Positions 10,123 to 22,700 of a DNA stretch of 64,000 nucleotides are shown here, one piece after another. The DNA lies in assembly GCA_002633005.1 (NCBI GenBank), contig NMRA01000013.1:508347-572346 (forward strand), in the 5' to 3' direction. The number at the start of each line of letters is the position of its first letter. Position 1 is the first letter of the stretch. This stretch comes from Phoronis australis (lineage: Eukaryota; Phoronida; Phoronidae). Under the pieces are notes generated by a model. That model was not told the DNA's origin, did no database searches, and saw nothing but the letters and a program-made list of their open reading frames with translations. Both the position numbers and the translations under genes were made by a program.

Positions 10123-12482
10123 TTACTGCAACTTCTATGCTCCTATGAGATACCTTTAGACCTTTTAATTAATATAACAAGTTCCTGATTATACAAGATT
10201 GTACTGAATGAAACATTCAGTTTGCCCGATAGCCATTTCAGCTAGGTGCACCTTCACAAATGGTCCATTTTAAACACAAGGTCAGACTTATTGCTAAAAA
10301 TGTCCTATATGCAGAGTACACTACCAATTTATAAAGCAGACAAATCCAAAAGTCATTCATCAAAACATGACAGCCATGCGAAAAAAAAAACTTTCAATTT
10401 CCTCTGAATTACAAATTCACTGTGACTACACAACACTTAGCAAAAAACACACATTTCACACAATTTCAACAACTATAATATTATCTGAAAGCATATCAGC
10501 TGGTTTATAAATCTTCCCCACCCTTGTTAAAGATTTATTCAAGGTTGCCTAATCAGTTGAAATACCCCAACCTCACCACAGTGGAATTTCCTAGGGAACT
10601 TCACAGTAGACAATGCATTATCTACACAGCTTGTCTGGGTAAAACGTGTAAACCTGTGACCAAAACTTTATTTGAAACCTTGGACTTATTCATTTTGGGA
10701 GCACCTTCGGCATTTTCAAAAGATTGTTTCAAGAACTTCATGAAACATCAGTACTACAAAGAAGAGGTTTGCACTTGTAATCTTAAAATTAAATCTAAAG
10801 ACAAAAATAGTTAACAGGGTCCTCACAAGATGTCACCATAAGTGTTCCCAGATAATTGGACACCAAAAGAACAGTAATTGAAACACGAAAATAACCACTT
10901 TCATCCTTGCACGTATGAAAAAGTTCACCATCATGACAAAAGTACAGCCAAAAATACCAACAATTCGGAAATCGCGACAATGTCTAAAAATGAAATCAAA
11001 AACAGAGTGGAAATGGTTAATTTGAGCCTTGAGAAGTCAATCTTACTGGAGACTACTCCAATACATAAAAGCCTTTTCCATCAACTAGGCACATCTCCTT
11101 TTCTTCAAATCATTAGTTTGATAGATTCAATTCACACTTTCAAGTGGCATCTAGTGAATTACCTACCCACAACACACAACATTTAATAGGTGCAAATTAA
11201 CCTCAGTATGTACACAACAGCAGGATGCAGGAGTGCGAGTAAATAAAAACTTCAATATTCAATACTTCACATCACAAGCGGAATCATGATTTGAAAGGAA
11301 AGACAATTACTGTCTGAACCTCGATGATTTATTGATGGAGGATATTCTAACACCTTGACATCTTCCACACTTTACCTGGATTAAAGGAAATGATAATAGT
11401 GACCAGTAAAAACCTGCATTCTAGATAACTCCCCTGCCAAGGTGATTGATTGTGAGAGATACATGCTATCTCCTATAGACCTGAACAAAAGTAATTTAGT
11501 TTCACAAATAGACTCCTGATATAGTGTTGAACTTAATTTAGATCCTGAATGCCATACCTGGTGGGAATACTCATTTCACATGTCTCATGATTAAAACACT
11601 CTTTGGTGGGCAGAAACTCAACCATAAACAATTTATGAAACCAGGTGACATATCATATTCAGTTTCAACCACTAACACCTACTCAGACAAACATTTTCAG
11701 AATTCTTTCCACAGACATTTTTCTTTTTTTTCAACATTCCGTCATCTGCTACAGAACCAGGGGCAGTAGAAAGCAGATTTACGGACAAGACAACATTCCA
11801 CTTTTGTCTTTAGTCTTCAATGAATGTGTGACATTCTGTAGGTACAAGATATAGATCCAGGAATGTGACTCAAGGGGGTCTGACATTAAGGAAATGCGCC
11901 AGAGAGACATTACAGTACATAGTAACAGCAGTGCAAGAGATAAAGTGCTCGAAGATTGTGGACCCCTTGAAGCCCTCAGAACCACCATTCTCACAGACAT
12001 TAATGGACACTTTCTCAAACTATTCAAATGCCAGTAGCGACTCCATCTGCTGTTTGAAGCGAAAGAAGTGGAATAATTTCCCCATTCGGAACTTACAAAA
12101 ATAACAATCTACAAATACCCACTAGTTACACAAGTCCTCAGAATAATGATAACTGATTAGCCAGCTTCTTCCAAGTTAAGAATTTACTCCTATTTTAAGT
12201 AAGGAAAAAGGCGAGATTGATTTCGCATGCATAAGTGATCTAATTAAAAAGTTACCTTTGAGACGTACAGAATTCATTGAATGAGGATGTATCGGGCTAA
12301 AACTTGACTGTTTCAAATTGGAGTCTATAAAACCTGGGCATATTCCTTAGAGTCTCGTATGTTTTGTTTATACGACCTTGAACAAAGCTCAAAAAACCCA
12401 CTGCCCCCTCACCCATCCCCACATCCTGTGTTCAGACCACAAAGCTGCAACTGTAACACCTGAGAACAGACAAGCAGCAGAT
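10123..12482. other. No gene recognised
   Basis: Several plus frames of 60-102 codons (for example 10524-10814, 10878-11186) lack domains and mostly lack ATG starts. Regarded as chance. Confidence 0.4.
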
Positions 12483-12818
12483 CTAAAATTTGGAAATGTA
12501 AGCTGAGATTTTAGACAACTTGTATTGGTCACACATGTGTGACATATGTGTTTTAACATTGACAGCTAGTCGAGTTGCCTCACACGAAAAAGTCCCAACG
12601 GCATTTTTTGTAACACAGAAAATCGTTTTTTGGTCGTTAAGGTTGTGCAACTTCAGATCTGTGCGTGCGAGCTGGATTTCTGAATTGCCAGTTGGTATTT
12701 TGTCCAGATCACAAACGACACCAAAACACTCGCTTAATCTTTCTTGGGATTTTTTGCCACCAAACTTCCCCCAGAGCCGCAACAAAGCACCTAACATCAA
12801 ACCAGCTGAACTTCGCAT
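12483..12818 (-). CDS. Candidate minus-strand ORF of 111 residues, unknown
   Basis: Open frame including KKSQERLSECFGVVCDLDK and HNLNDQKTIFCVTKN. The opposite strand is also open for 109 codons across the same bases, which weakens both. Possibly a remnant of a repeat. Confidence 0.15.
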   Translation of the reverse strand: MRSSAGLMLGALLRLWGKFGGKKSQERLSECFGVVCDLDKIPTGNSEIQLARTDLKLHNLNDQKTIFCVTKNAVGTFSCEATRLAVNVKTHMSHMCDQYKLSKISAYISKF

Positions 12819-12849
12819 GCCCTATCCCAAGTGCAGGGCATTCCAGTGA

Positions 12850-14923
12850 CCGTGTGTTTTGAGTTCCACCCTTATCATATGTCTAGACATGGATATGTGC
12901 TAATACTACAGCCAGCCCAGGGTTTGTGGCAACAGAGAAATGCTGAAATCATTAATGCCTCTAAGGTAGCAGTATGACTCCCACTCTCAACCCATTGTTA
13001 CCAGGGTCAGTCAACTAGAAAAGTGCCCTGTGTCACCTATCACACAGTTTATGAAAGCCTGGGGTTTTGTGCACTTTTCCTGTGAACTCTTTTCGAAAGA
13101 CCGTAGTTTGCCTTGCTCACAAAGATAAAACGAAAAATATCAGTTGAGCACTTCAAAATGAAATGTGAGAATAAATCATAACATTGGCAAAGCAGAGCAG
13201 ATATTTGCACTTACCTTCAAAATTGAAGAAAAACACATAGCGTGAAATAATGTAACCCATTGAATTTTAATTTTATTTGTAAAAAATACGGTATTCAAAT
13301 AGAAAACTCTGGGTAAATATGATGACAAATTTTGTTTTAGTAGGCCTACACAACCGAGGACGTCAAGCAAAGCATTAAAAACAACTTGGCATGTTATAGA
13401 AATGCAGTTTTCCCTGGTGACATTTCAAGGGTATGCAGTCCAGGTGATATTTTCAATTTGTGCAGCAGCCTTGGATATGTACAATTTCCAAGACTAACTG
13501 GAGTTGTGATAAACTGGCACAATACACAGGAGAATTTTAAATTCTTATCTGTTTACTCTGTGGTGCAAAAACCATGGTAACAAAAGCAGATAGCAAAATG
13601 GCCCTTGGGCGAGGCCACTTTTTGTTGCAGTCAACAACAGTCAATACTCAATCAATTTGTAAACACTGTTGCTGCAATTCGTAAATTATTTTTAACACTT
13701 TATAAACATAAGGGTACAAATCTAGCCTAAAAATTCCAATTTTATAAAATTAAATGTGAATGGAGGTGATCCAAAATAAAAATCAGCTTAGTGATAAGAT
13801 GTTCCCAAAACATTCTCCATATTCACCTGTAAAATGGTTGAATAAAACACACCTGTTGGTTACAATTTTCGAATCAGTCCTTCAGCATTAGTTTCCCTAA
13901 CTCCAAAGGTCATCCATATTAACCTCCATGATCAACTGTACCAAGTCACCTCTGAGTGAAATCTCAACTTAGTGTAGATTGTGATAAATCCGCGGTTCTG
14001 TCTCTGAGCACAGCTTGTCAATTTTACTAGAAAGAATCGCTAATTATCTTGACATGACTGAAATTTCGTTTTAATCCGGAATTTCGAACAGTACGCGTGA
14101 TGGAAGACATGATCCACGTCATTAGAGATCAATAATTTATCAGAGTAAAATCTACATCTAAAACCTCCCCACTCCCCCCNCAGCTGGAATCAATTAAATA
14201 CGTGCGAGTGTGGTTTTCTTCTTTCTCCTAACTCTGAAAAGTAATTTACTGGGAGCGACAGAAATGCTTGGTGCCGTTTCCTCCATAAAACGGGCTATGA
14301 CGGCTATGTTATTCAGCGGCTGAAACTTAGTCGACTGTAGGCAATGTGCACGTCGCGCTTACCGCCAGAAGCAGGTTTATTGCGCTTTGAAGAAACGGAG
14401 GTTCATACACTGATTGCTCAATCTTTACAATGAAGCACGGCATAGGAAATGGATGGCTTTGCAGTTAGGCAGAGGAAGTCTGTGACAGGAAATATAAAGA
14501 GGAAATGGCCAGTAATATCATAACACTGAGTCACCGGCTATGAAATCTAACATCCTTGACAGGCTTGACAATGTTTTGTTTAACATGGAAGAATACGCAT
14601 CAAGATAACGTTTCAACACATACCAGAGAATTGAACCCACTATACGTGGGAAAGACAACTTTCGTCTTGTAACAATCAGCTTGAGTTGAATTGCTTGTCC
14701 TCAGTGTGCCGATAATATCGACTAATAACTCCGTGTGTATCGATTTCAAACTAGGCCAAGGTGACGTAATCCGGTCTCACAAAATATCAATTTGACCCGC
14801 GATCAGTTAAGATGACTACGTACGTCGATAAACACGCGAATACTAACTCCCGTGGTTGAACAAATTACACGTCCTTACTTCAGACGGAGAGATCTCGTTC
14901 ACTGCAGAGGTCACGGCGCGCCT
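12850..14923. other. No gene recognised; one unknown base
   Basis: Noncoding DNA with an assembly ambiguity (n) at 14180. GC and CpG rise from about 14000 onward. Confidence 0.4.
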
Positions 14924-15127
14924 TCAGATGTTTAAAATAACTTCCAATGAATCATGGCCATTATTTTCTGTCAGCAGCATATAGAAATTATTTACAAAAC
15001 ACTCGTACGTCACGTCACGTGACATATTGACGTCATAGTTCTTGCTAATAGCGTTCCAAATATGGTAGCGTGTGTTCCATATATGGCCGTGTCGTTCCGG
15101 TGAGGCGGAGCTATCTTTCTGCGTCAT
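14924..15127 (-). CDS. Candidate minus-strand ORF of 67 residues, unknown
   Basis: ATG at 15127 to TGA at 14924. It includes ERHGHIWNTRYHIWNAISK and FVNNFYMLLTENNGHDSLEV, a protein-like composition. A donor-like GTAAAT lies inside. No family recognised and no partner exons established. Confidence 0.22.
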   Translation of the reverse strand: MTQKDSSASPERHGHIWNTRYHIWNAISKNYDVNMSRDVTYECFVNNFYMLLTENNGHDSLEVILNI

Positions 15128-15424
15128 AAGTCAAAGGTAAACATTTCTACGTGCTTGCGTACAGTCTACAATACGAACTGGTTCCTCAGTCTACACTAAA
15201 GGTCAGGTGTTGTAAATCGTCGATAGGAGTCGAAAGAGATTTCAGACGAAGTCACTTGTGTGGCAAACTTACCCCTGTACTTAAGAACAAATAAAAACAG
15301 GTTGTAAAAGGACTGAACTCCGTTCTCAACAGTGTACATGCAGGCCCAATAAGTCCTCTAGCAGAAGTTATAGCAAACATTTATTTATTACTTGTTTCCG
15401 TGAAGACATGTATTTTTAATACAG

Positions 15425-15722
15425 CTAGAAAAATAATGGTACATGAAAATGCAAGGAAAAGCGACGAGGTGGAACCAAGTCAGTCTTTGGTTGACGGAGA
15501 AATTTACGAAACAATTGTTGAAGTCGGCTCTCGGAATCTCTGAACGATGTGGATCTTGACGACTCCCCATCATTCGTCAGTGAGGACGTCAAGTTTTGTT
15601 CAAAATGTTTATCGGAGGAGTTTATTTGCAGAGTTTCATACAACGGACGTTTTTGCCAATTCTGTCAAGTTTTGTACTCTTTCCTTCGTTTTCACCACTA
15701 ACGAAACTCACCTGTTGAAAAC
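15425..15722 (-). CDS. Candidate minus-strand ORF or exon, unknown
   Basis: Open minus-strand frame from an acceptor-like site (tgttttcaacag at 15723) to TAG at 15425. It includes MYETLQINSSDKHF, SRSTSFRDSESRLQQLFRKF and PKTDLVPPRR. The polar/basic composition looks coding. CAG|GTGAGT at its upstream edge is also a perfect donor, so the stretch could instead be intron. Confidence 0.25.
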
Positions 15723-15896
15723 ACCAAAATAACAAAAAGCTTGCATGTATTTGCGTTTTTACGACCACTGTTTCGTTTCAGGTTAGAAATCACATCTACT
15801 ATAGTGTACTAAAGCAGGGGAGCTCTACTGGCTAGGAACCGGACGCATGTGCTCTGACAACTCGAATATTCGTCCTCTCAAGTCTTGTCTCTAGTG

Positions 15897-15988
15897 CATG
15901 CGCGCACCCAGCGTAAAATATAGGGAGGCTCGGATTTTCCCGTATGTGGACTTTATGAGCCCCCCCCCCCTCCCTGGGTGCGCGCATG
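15897..15988. repeat. GC-rich foldback, 15-bp perfect arms
   Basis: CATGCGCGCACCCAG (15897-15911) is inverted at 15974-15988. The adjacent AGGGAGGCTC and GAGC(C)nTCCCT also pair imperfectly. A C-tract at 15961-15970 lies in the arm. Confidence 0.85.
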
Positions 15989-16311
15989 TGGTGGGTATTT
16001 TTCTCCCGTACATAGTCTCGGTGGATTTTTACCCTCTGAGGTATTGACTCGAGGGACCTATTGGCTTCAGTCCTGGTATAGTCTCGGGTGGCCAAACCAA
16101 AAAGCGTAGACAGGGGTGGCTGACGGGAAGATTTCATCATTAATGTAAGCTGCCCATTTTCCCGATCTTAATGGTATTGCATTTTCTGGACTTTGAATGT
16201 GTCACGGTGGCATCCCCCTGCCCCTACCCAGTTTATGAAAAGGAAGTGCGCATTCAAATAAACCCATTCAAATGCACCCAGTTGGAAACGGAAACTCACG
16301 ATTTTTCTTCC

Positions 16312-16572
16312 TCATTGGGATTGTTCTGCACTTTCCGAAGTCTCTGAACTCCGCAGGGGGTCTTGGGTTAATAGGTCATCTGGGTAGGGGATTGGGGTCA
16401 CGGTCCCGGCCCGAACTAGAAAATCTTTGGAACTAGTGACCGGAGTAAACTTTGAGCCGGCATTGGCCAATCGAACTCCGCGCAGGCAGTCTGCAGTGCT
16501 CGTGGCCGTGTGCTCAGAATTTGGCGGCATTTCAGTGCGAGAAAGTGAAAAGCCGGGATACATTAATGCCAC
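16312..16572 (-). CDS. Candidate minus-strand ORF of about 86 residues, unknown
   Basis: Minus frame in CpG-richer DNA, including MPPNSEHTATSTADCLRG and TVTPIPYPDDLLTQDPLRS, then a stop. Composition is plausible but there is no domain, no convincing splice site and no similarity that I recognise. Confidence 0.18.
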   Translation of the reverse strand: MALMYPGFSLSRTEMPPNSEHTATSTADCLRGVRLANAGSKFTPVTSSKDFLVRAGTVTPIPYPDDLLTQDPLRSSETSESAEQSQ

Positions 16573-17390
16573 CCCTTTCTTCTAGAACAATATAAATAAT
16601 GGTGAAATAAAGTTTACGTTCTGTTTTTAGCCTTGATTTTCCAAACGTTTAGCCTCCAAAAGTGAGCTCATAGTGAAAATGTTTGTGAGACAATTACTTT
16701 GTAAGTATTTACAAACTCTCAATTACTCACCGACAGCACGAAAAAGTTTTCCACACATACCAGTATAACAACATCCATTCAGAACACGTATACCTCATTG
16801 TAGGATGTTTTTGGCAAGAAACCTGTTCCTGGACAAATTGCCCTTTCAAGCTACACCGTTCATTCCTTAGTTATATCAGTCATGTGCGCACTGAACAAAT
16901 TTATGCAGTTTAAAAAATAATTCAACAGAACACATGTGGCATGGAACTTTTATGCATGAATACATTTTCATGCAGGTCATTATTATAAATTATTGTCTAA
17001 GACGGCAAAATTCCAGAATAAAACTTTCCGCTAGCCCTCGTACTAAGAACACTCGAGCATAGCAACTGTCTGTAAGCTGTAAGTACGCCACCTGGTGTTA
17101 CAACATAAAATTTTCTCATTAGCACCCGTGTAGATTTTGTCACCTGCCAAGTTCTATCACAAGATGATGTGTTGAACACACGTGGTATTTGCATGTACAA
17201 ATCGAAGTGAGGCATTATTGAACAGTTTTCATGATGCTCTGACGATTTGACTTTCGTACTGCTAGTGAAATACTGATCTGTGGAGATTTCGGTTTGTTTT
17301 GAGTCGAGTTGATTACGTAGGATCTTATTGATAAGTCCGTGTATTTACTGAAACTCCACGAAACTGGTAAAAGTACACCTTTCCTCAAAC
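16573..17390. other. No gene recognised
   Basis: Noncoding. The minus frame at 16997-17215 has no recognisable feature. Confidence 0.4.
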
Positions 17391-17399
17391 CAGAAAGCC

Positions 17400-17765
17400 T
17401 GTAAAATTCAATTTTTTACTTTGTACCAACCTCCCAGTGATTATTTGTCAGGTGACCATGTCTTTTTAGTAAAATGTAGCAAAAAGAAATGTTCATTCAT
17501 TGCAAAGCAACAGTATTGATAACATGACCAAATTTCGTTTAAGATAAAACCTCAAAAATCTGGTACAGTAATAAAAAATTTTGTTCGTTTTATGCAACTT
17601 CATAAATATCATATAAATGGGACAATTTTTATCAGAGCGACCCTCGTGCAAAGTGGAATGTTTTAAAAATATTTCCTAGCAGCGTTTTGAGGAGCTAAAG
17701 TACCTGAAGGTTTCAAATGAATCAAATCAGCCATTTCTGAAATAAGACCGTTAAGCTATACTAAG
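17400..17765. repeat. Dispersed repeat family R-A, inverted copy
   Basis: Contains GGTGACCATGTCTTTTTAGT and AACATGACCAAATTTCG in the same order as the copies at 2640 and 31120. Confidence 0.65.
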
Positions 17766-18019
17766 CTACAGCCTATGGCCCCGCGCAAAACAGGGGCCCC
17801 ACCTTCAAGAAACGGGGCCCCAAAGCAAATTCTTGTCAAGAACTTTTTGATGTGAATAGTTGTGTCAAGAGAGCAGTGGAGAACTTGGCAAAAATGTCGT
17901 TGCAAAACGGCATTTGGTAAACATTTTGTCATGATTTTCTTTACTGCTAACTTATTTTTGTTTTTGCTGGAGCTTTGTATTGCTGTAAATAGTCAATATA
18001 GTAAACGGCGGCGTAAAGG

Positions 18020-18067
18020 CGTGTGTGTGCGTGCGTGGGTGCGTGCGTTCGTGCGTGTTTGTGTGTG
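18020..18067. repeat. (GTGC/GTGT)n microsatellite
   Basis: Impure GT/GTGC simple repeat of about 48 bp. Confidence 0.9.
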
Positions 18068-18324
18068 ATCACACCTCGGGTGGACAATGTCCACAGTTTA
18101 CATGTACGTTTGTAGCCTAATTGTTTTTATTTCAAAAAAATTTCGCGTAAACTATCTCACGATTACCATGATTCGTAATCAATAATGAAACGATACAAAA
18201 AAAAACGTTGGATAACTTGTTAAGTAATCCTGTTACTTACAATAGCAACACAAATGCAATACATTCTCTACTGTCTCTAATTCGGACATTTAATTATACT
18301 ATCCGTTGTCTCTATTACGTTAAA

Positions 18325-18717
18325 ATGAAACAAACACACAACAACGGTCATCAAAAAAGAAAGCAAAGGCGACAGTTTGAAAAAGGCTGTAAAAATACGC
18401 AAACAAAATACTTTCATGTCACTGTAGTTCCGGAAAACAAAGGAAAATTTCCAAAAACAAAACACAAGTCTCAACACTGTTCTCATCAGCCATTACATGA
18501 TGATTCTGATACTGAGTCACCCGCGTGCTCTACACTAAGTGAGCCAAAGTCTGAAAGCAAGTCAGAAAACGTTATTGAAAATTTATCACTCGCAAACCTG
18601 ATAAATTCTGAGACATTCACGAACGATTTCGAACAACGGGTTTCGTTAGCAGAAGACGAAAAGTGCTACTGGATGCACGAAGGTCCTTCAGATTGCCAGA
18701 TTGGTTTGTTCTTTTAA
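18325..18717 (+). CDS. Candidate ORF of 130 residues, unknown
   Basis: ATG-initiated frame ending TAA; it stays open upstream to about 18172. The composition is protein-like. A basic N-terminus (HQKRKQRRQFEKGCK) leads to a Ser/Glu/Lys stretch (DDSDTESPACSTLSEPKSES) and a mixed C-terminus (DFEQRVSLAEDEKCYWMHEG). No domain is recognised. It could be a first exon, with a possible donor CAGATTG|gtttgt at 18702, or part of a decayed transposon. Confidence 0.35.
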   Translation: MKQTHNNGHQKRKQRRQFEKGCKNTQTKYFHVTVVPENKGKFPKTKHKSQHCSHQPLHDDSDTESPACSTLSEPKSESKSENVIENLSLANLINSETFTNDFEQRVSLAEDEKCYWMHEGPSDCQIGLFF

Positions 18718-20955
18718 TGATGTCGCTCGGTGAGCTACTGCACAGACATATATGAACCGCACTCAAGAAATGCTGGGAGAAGTTATCCAGCAACGAATGT
18801 CGAATTGTTTTTAACGAAGTCTGTACCAGATACACTACTGCCGACTTACACTAGGAAGTTTAAGACAAAGAGTGATTAGTGTATTCCGTAACAATTGGTT
18901 GTGTCAGCCATTGTTTTATTTGTAAACTTTTTCAACATCCAACATTCATTCGTCACAAGCGGCTTTTCCCATTGGCGAAATCCAGTTCCCAGTTGAAATA
19001 TTGAAGAAGGAATCCAGCTTATGATGACAAAACCTTATTGGTGAACTGCGCTGCATCGCCATGTTTTCGAGTCTCATGTTTACTAATTGCTCTGGAGAAA
19101 TGACATTTTCACAATTTAAAAAGTGTACTGAGATCAACGACATCGCATGAAAACAGTTAAGGCATCTATGACGAAGACAGAATGGAAGTTTTCCGCGGTG
19201 AAATCAAGAAAACGGAACTTCGCAAAATCATATCACGATTACCGCAAATGAGCACATAGTGGAAATTCGTTTAAATGTTCGCTAGTTTATAGTGACAGCT
19301 TTTCAGGTAGGAATACACTGATTAATCCAAATTTCGGTTTGTTTAGTTTATTCCGGTTGGTATTTAGGTTACTTCATATTAGTAAGTGAGGCCCCGGACT
19401 TCTGGTACTCGTCGCTATTCCATTAGGAGAACTTCGGTTTACCGAAGCTTCACCGAAACTTCCTAAATCAACTTGACTAGAAGCAAACAGATCCATTAAA
19501 TGGTAAAAAGTTGGGCTTATGTCAATATTCTACAGTGGAAAGCAAACTTTTCGTGTTTTTACTGTACTGTGGCAATACATTTTCAATAAGTAGCCTCAGA
19601 CCATATACGTACGTTTCAGCCTTATGTCGATTTTAATCGTGTTAACTAAATCAATCATGGAAAACCATGGACTTATATACATTCTTGTATAAGAGTCCAT
19701 GTGGAAAACAGAGCAACTGCATGAGAAAACTTGAAAATGTCCTATTTTTTGACTCTTCAACAAGACAACCTGTCGTCAATCGAAATAAAAACAAAAACGC
19801 AAAACAGATGACCTAGTTTGAAAACTGACGATTCAATACATGTAATGTCGGTGCACCCGGAAGAAGCAATTTCTAGGAATGGCATAAACAAATAAGGTAG
19901 GGTACACATAAATGAAACATAAACAAGATAAGAGACAGGACTTATTTTTACACACGGCCCACATTCGCTGGTTGGTTGGTTTCGCCCATCCTATATATTC
20001 GTGTGATGTGTATCTCGAATGAAGTAAACTGTGTGTGTACCACTAAAGCAATTGAGGATGCACTTGTCAGATAAGCTTGTACACGACAATAATAAATCAG
20101 TCATGAATACTAATCAAATGTTAAGACGTGAGGTGAAATGAATTAAACTGTGTTCATTCAGTCAAGCGCGCGACCCTTTCCGCTAAGCAACAAAAGAAGC
20201 ACGACAGCGGGAGTCATACAAACATTTGAAAATCGAAAGAAATGCCTAGTTCCATACATGATAATCAGAGCCGCGTACGCATCGCATGTTCCCAGCAATA
20301 GCTGTGTGTCAATAACTGGCATTTTCGCAATAATAAAAGAATAGTGGACACGCGTTGGTCAACAGGTAGGACGGGTGCACGGACGTATATTCATTGATCG
20401 CATTCATCCAGCTATGACCGTCAAAATCGTGCGCGCGTGCGATAACCACGTCGTCTCATCCAATAACATCCGAAAAAGGCGACACTAAAACCAAGACATG
20501 CAGATAATCCTAGCATAAGTTTGCCTTCATTTTTGCCGCAAAAGAACGCGAACACCGAGTTTCACAGTGTAGACTAGAGCTCACTGAACACTTGTACTTC
20601 ACGAACGTACGCGGAGTGTTGGTATAAATTTTCCTTTCAATTTCTACCAGACCAGACGAAACGAATGGCTTACACACCCAACTTGACTGACTTTTTATTA
20701 GAGGCCAACGAAACAAAAATAGTTGTTAAGTTTTAAATTAATTGATCGTGTTGTCGCGGTTTCATTTTGTGCGGACGATTTTCTTCCCGCGACCGGCCGA
20801 GTAATGTTGAAGGTAGACAACCTCCTCCATTACGCGGCAGACCACTCGGGTCATTAACGGTTCCCACGAATATCAATTATCGCGAGTTGTTTTTCCATCG
20901 CATTTGGTACTGTGTTCTGTGCATATACTGCAATTCTCGTTTTTGCGAACAAATT
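18718..20955. other. No gene recognised
   Basis: Noncoding. An imperfect hairpin (CATGGACT ... AGTCCATG) occurs near 19668-19704. Short ORFs at 18946, 20150 and 20510 have no domains. Confidence 0.4.
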
Positions 20956-20958
20956 TCT

Positions 20959-21031
20959 TGGGCGGCGCACCATAGGGGGCTGTAGAGGGGGGTTATAGCT
21001 CCTCCATTCAGCCCGAGTGCTGCGCCGCCCA
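20959..21031. repeat. GC-rich inverted repeat
   Basis: GGGCGGCGCA at about 20960 is inverted as TGCGCCGCCC at about 21021, with a loop of roughly 50 bp. Both strands are open for 72-80 codons here, probably by chance. Confidence 0.6.
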
Positions 21032-21505
21032 TGCCTTTTCCTCGGTACTCTCTTATTACGTACGTTTGGTCTGTAACGCGCCTGGAAAGACACCAACTCT
21101 TCTTTTTATCTGTGTGCACATCACCATCGTTGTGTTACTGTTAAGCATTGCCAGCAAGCGGGAGTGGCATTGTATCAAGAATTGGAAAATCGTCTTTTCA
21201 GGGAATAAATGAACTGAGTTTCTAAAATTGTGTTCCTTGAAACTGACAGAAATGCTGAGCAGTGATAAATGCGGCTATTTTAGGGTTGGCCAACATTAAT
21301 AATTGAGTCTCAGGTGGTTTCTTTGTTCTTGGTGGTAACAGTAATAGCATCCTCAGGCTAAGCAGTATTACGAGTCCGATATCATCCAGCAAAAGACCAA
21401 ATTTGATTTTCGCTTTTTAGCCAGCCAACGTCTGCACCCTTAACAAATGCCTTCACACTTTATATGGCAAGTTTGTGCAAATTAAAATCTAAACGTTATG
21501 ACCTG

Positions 21506-21712
21506 GGGTCCGTTCCAACAAAACTGACTTAGCTAAGACAAATCTTAACTTTTAGAAAATTTTAACATAAAACTTAAATTTGTCTCAAGATCGTTTCAAG
21601 AAAGAGATCTTAAGTTTGAGTTAAGTTTTTGGTAAAAGTTTTGTCTTAATTTTGACTGTCTTACTGCATGTGGCAGTTTCAAAGTTTGGAAGTTAAAAAC
21701 AAATCTTAGACT
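21506..21712. repeat. Dispersed repeat family R-D, copy 1
   Basis: Begins GTTCCAACAAAACTGACTTA and is rich in CTTAAG/TTAAGTTT. A related copy lies at about 62171-62355. Confidence 0.75.
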
Positions 21713-21719
21713 TAAGTAA

Positions 21720-22700
21720 CAAGAGCAACGCGAGCGTTGAAATGCGCCCACGAATACATTGCAAATGGTGTGCTTTTAGGTTATTTATTTGTATCATCAA
21801 AAAACAGGAAAATGTCATATTTCATAAAAATCTGTCAAGGAACTTCAGAGAAACAAAGGAAAACCGGTTTGGTTGATAGAGGGGTGGACGCAAAAAACAC
21901 TCGAAAACAGTAAAAATGACCACTAGGTGGCACAAACTATGTCAAATCCATCCGAAAACGGAAGGATGGTGTCATCATACTAATAGGTGCCTACATACCA
22001 AACTTCATGAAAATCCGTTTAGGACTTTTGAAGGTAAGCGTAAAAAATAAAACTGCCACTAGGGGGCACACCGGTAATCGGATTCGTCCGAAAGTCGTCG
22101 TCGTCTGTTGTTAACATCATATAAATACACTTACTAAATTTTGTAAAGATCCTGCGAACGGTTTAGGAGATACAGCCATAGGCGCAAAAAACAAAACTGA
22201 AACTAGGAGGCGCCACAGTAGTCGAAATCGTCGGGAAATCATCGTCAACCGTCTTTCTTCCTAGTAAACACATACATGCCAAGTTTCACAACCATCCTTT
22301 CAGCGGTTTGGTTGATAGAGGAGTGGACGCCAAAAAACAGACTCGAAAACAGATAAAATTGGCCACTTGGCGCAAATTACGTCGAATCCATCCGAAAACT
22401 AGAGGATAGTTTCAATTTACTAATAGATGCCTAAATTCCAAATTTTATGAACCTACGTCGAGGACTTCCGAACGCCGGGCCCATAGAGGCAAGCGTAAAA
22501 AACTAAAATTGCCACTAGGGGGCACACCGGTAGTCAGAGAGGTCCGAAATTCGTCATCTGTCGTCAGCTTCATAGGAACACAACTTCCAAATCTCATCAA
22601 GATCCTGTGAGGGGTTTAGGAGATACAGCTGCAGATACCGGACCCCCCGGACAGACAGAGATGACAGCAATATGCGACCACATATAAATATGTGGGTGCT
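21720..22700. repeat. 'gccactaggggcac' dispersed repeat (R-C), array of diverged copies
   Basis: Repeated words: GCCACTAGGGGGCAC, GGTTTAGGAGATACAG, and 'ccaaattt/ttcatgaagatcc'. The array ends with CAGACAGAGATGACAG and a palindromic CATATATAAATATGTGGGTGC. I count about three diverged units of 200-300 bp. This type of noncoding element is common in marine invertebrate genomes. Confidence 0.7.

Noticed and set aside
10524-11186. Plus-strand frames of 96 and 102 codons
   Set aside because: Non-ATG starts, no domain, AT-rich composition and no splice context.
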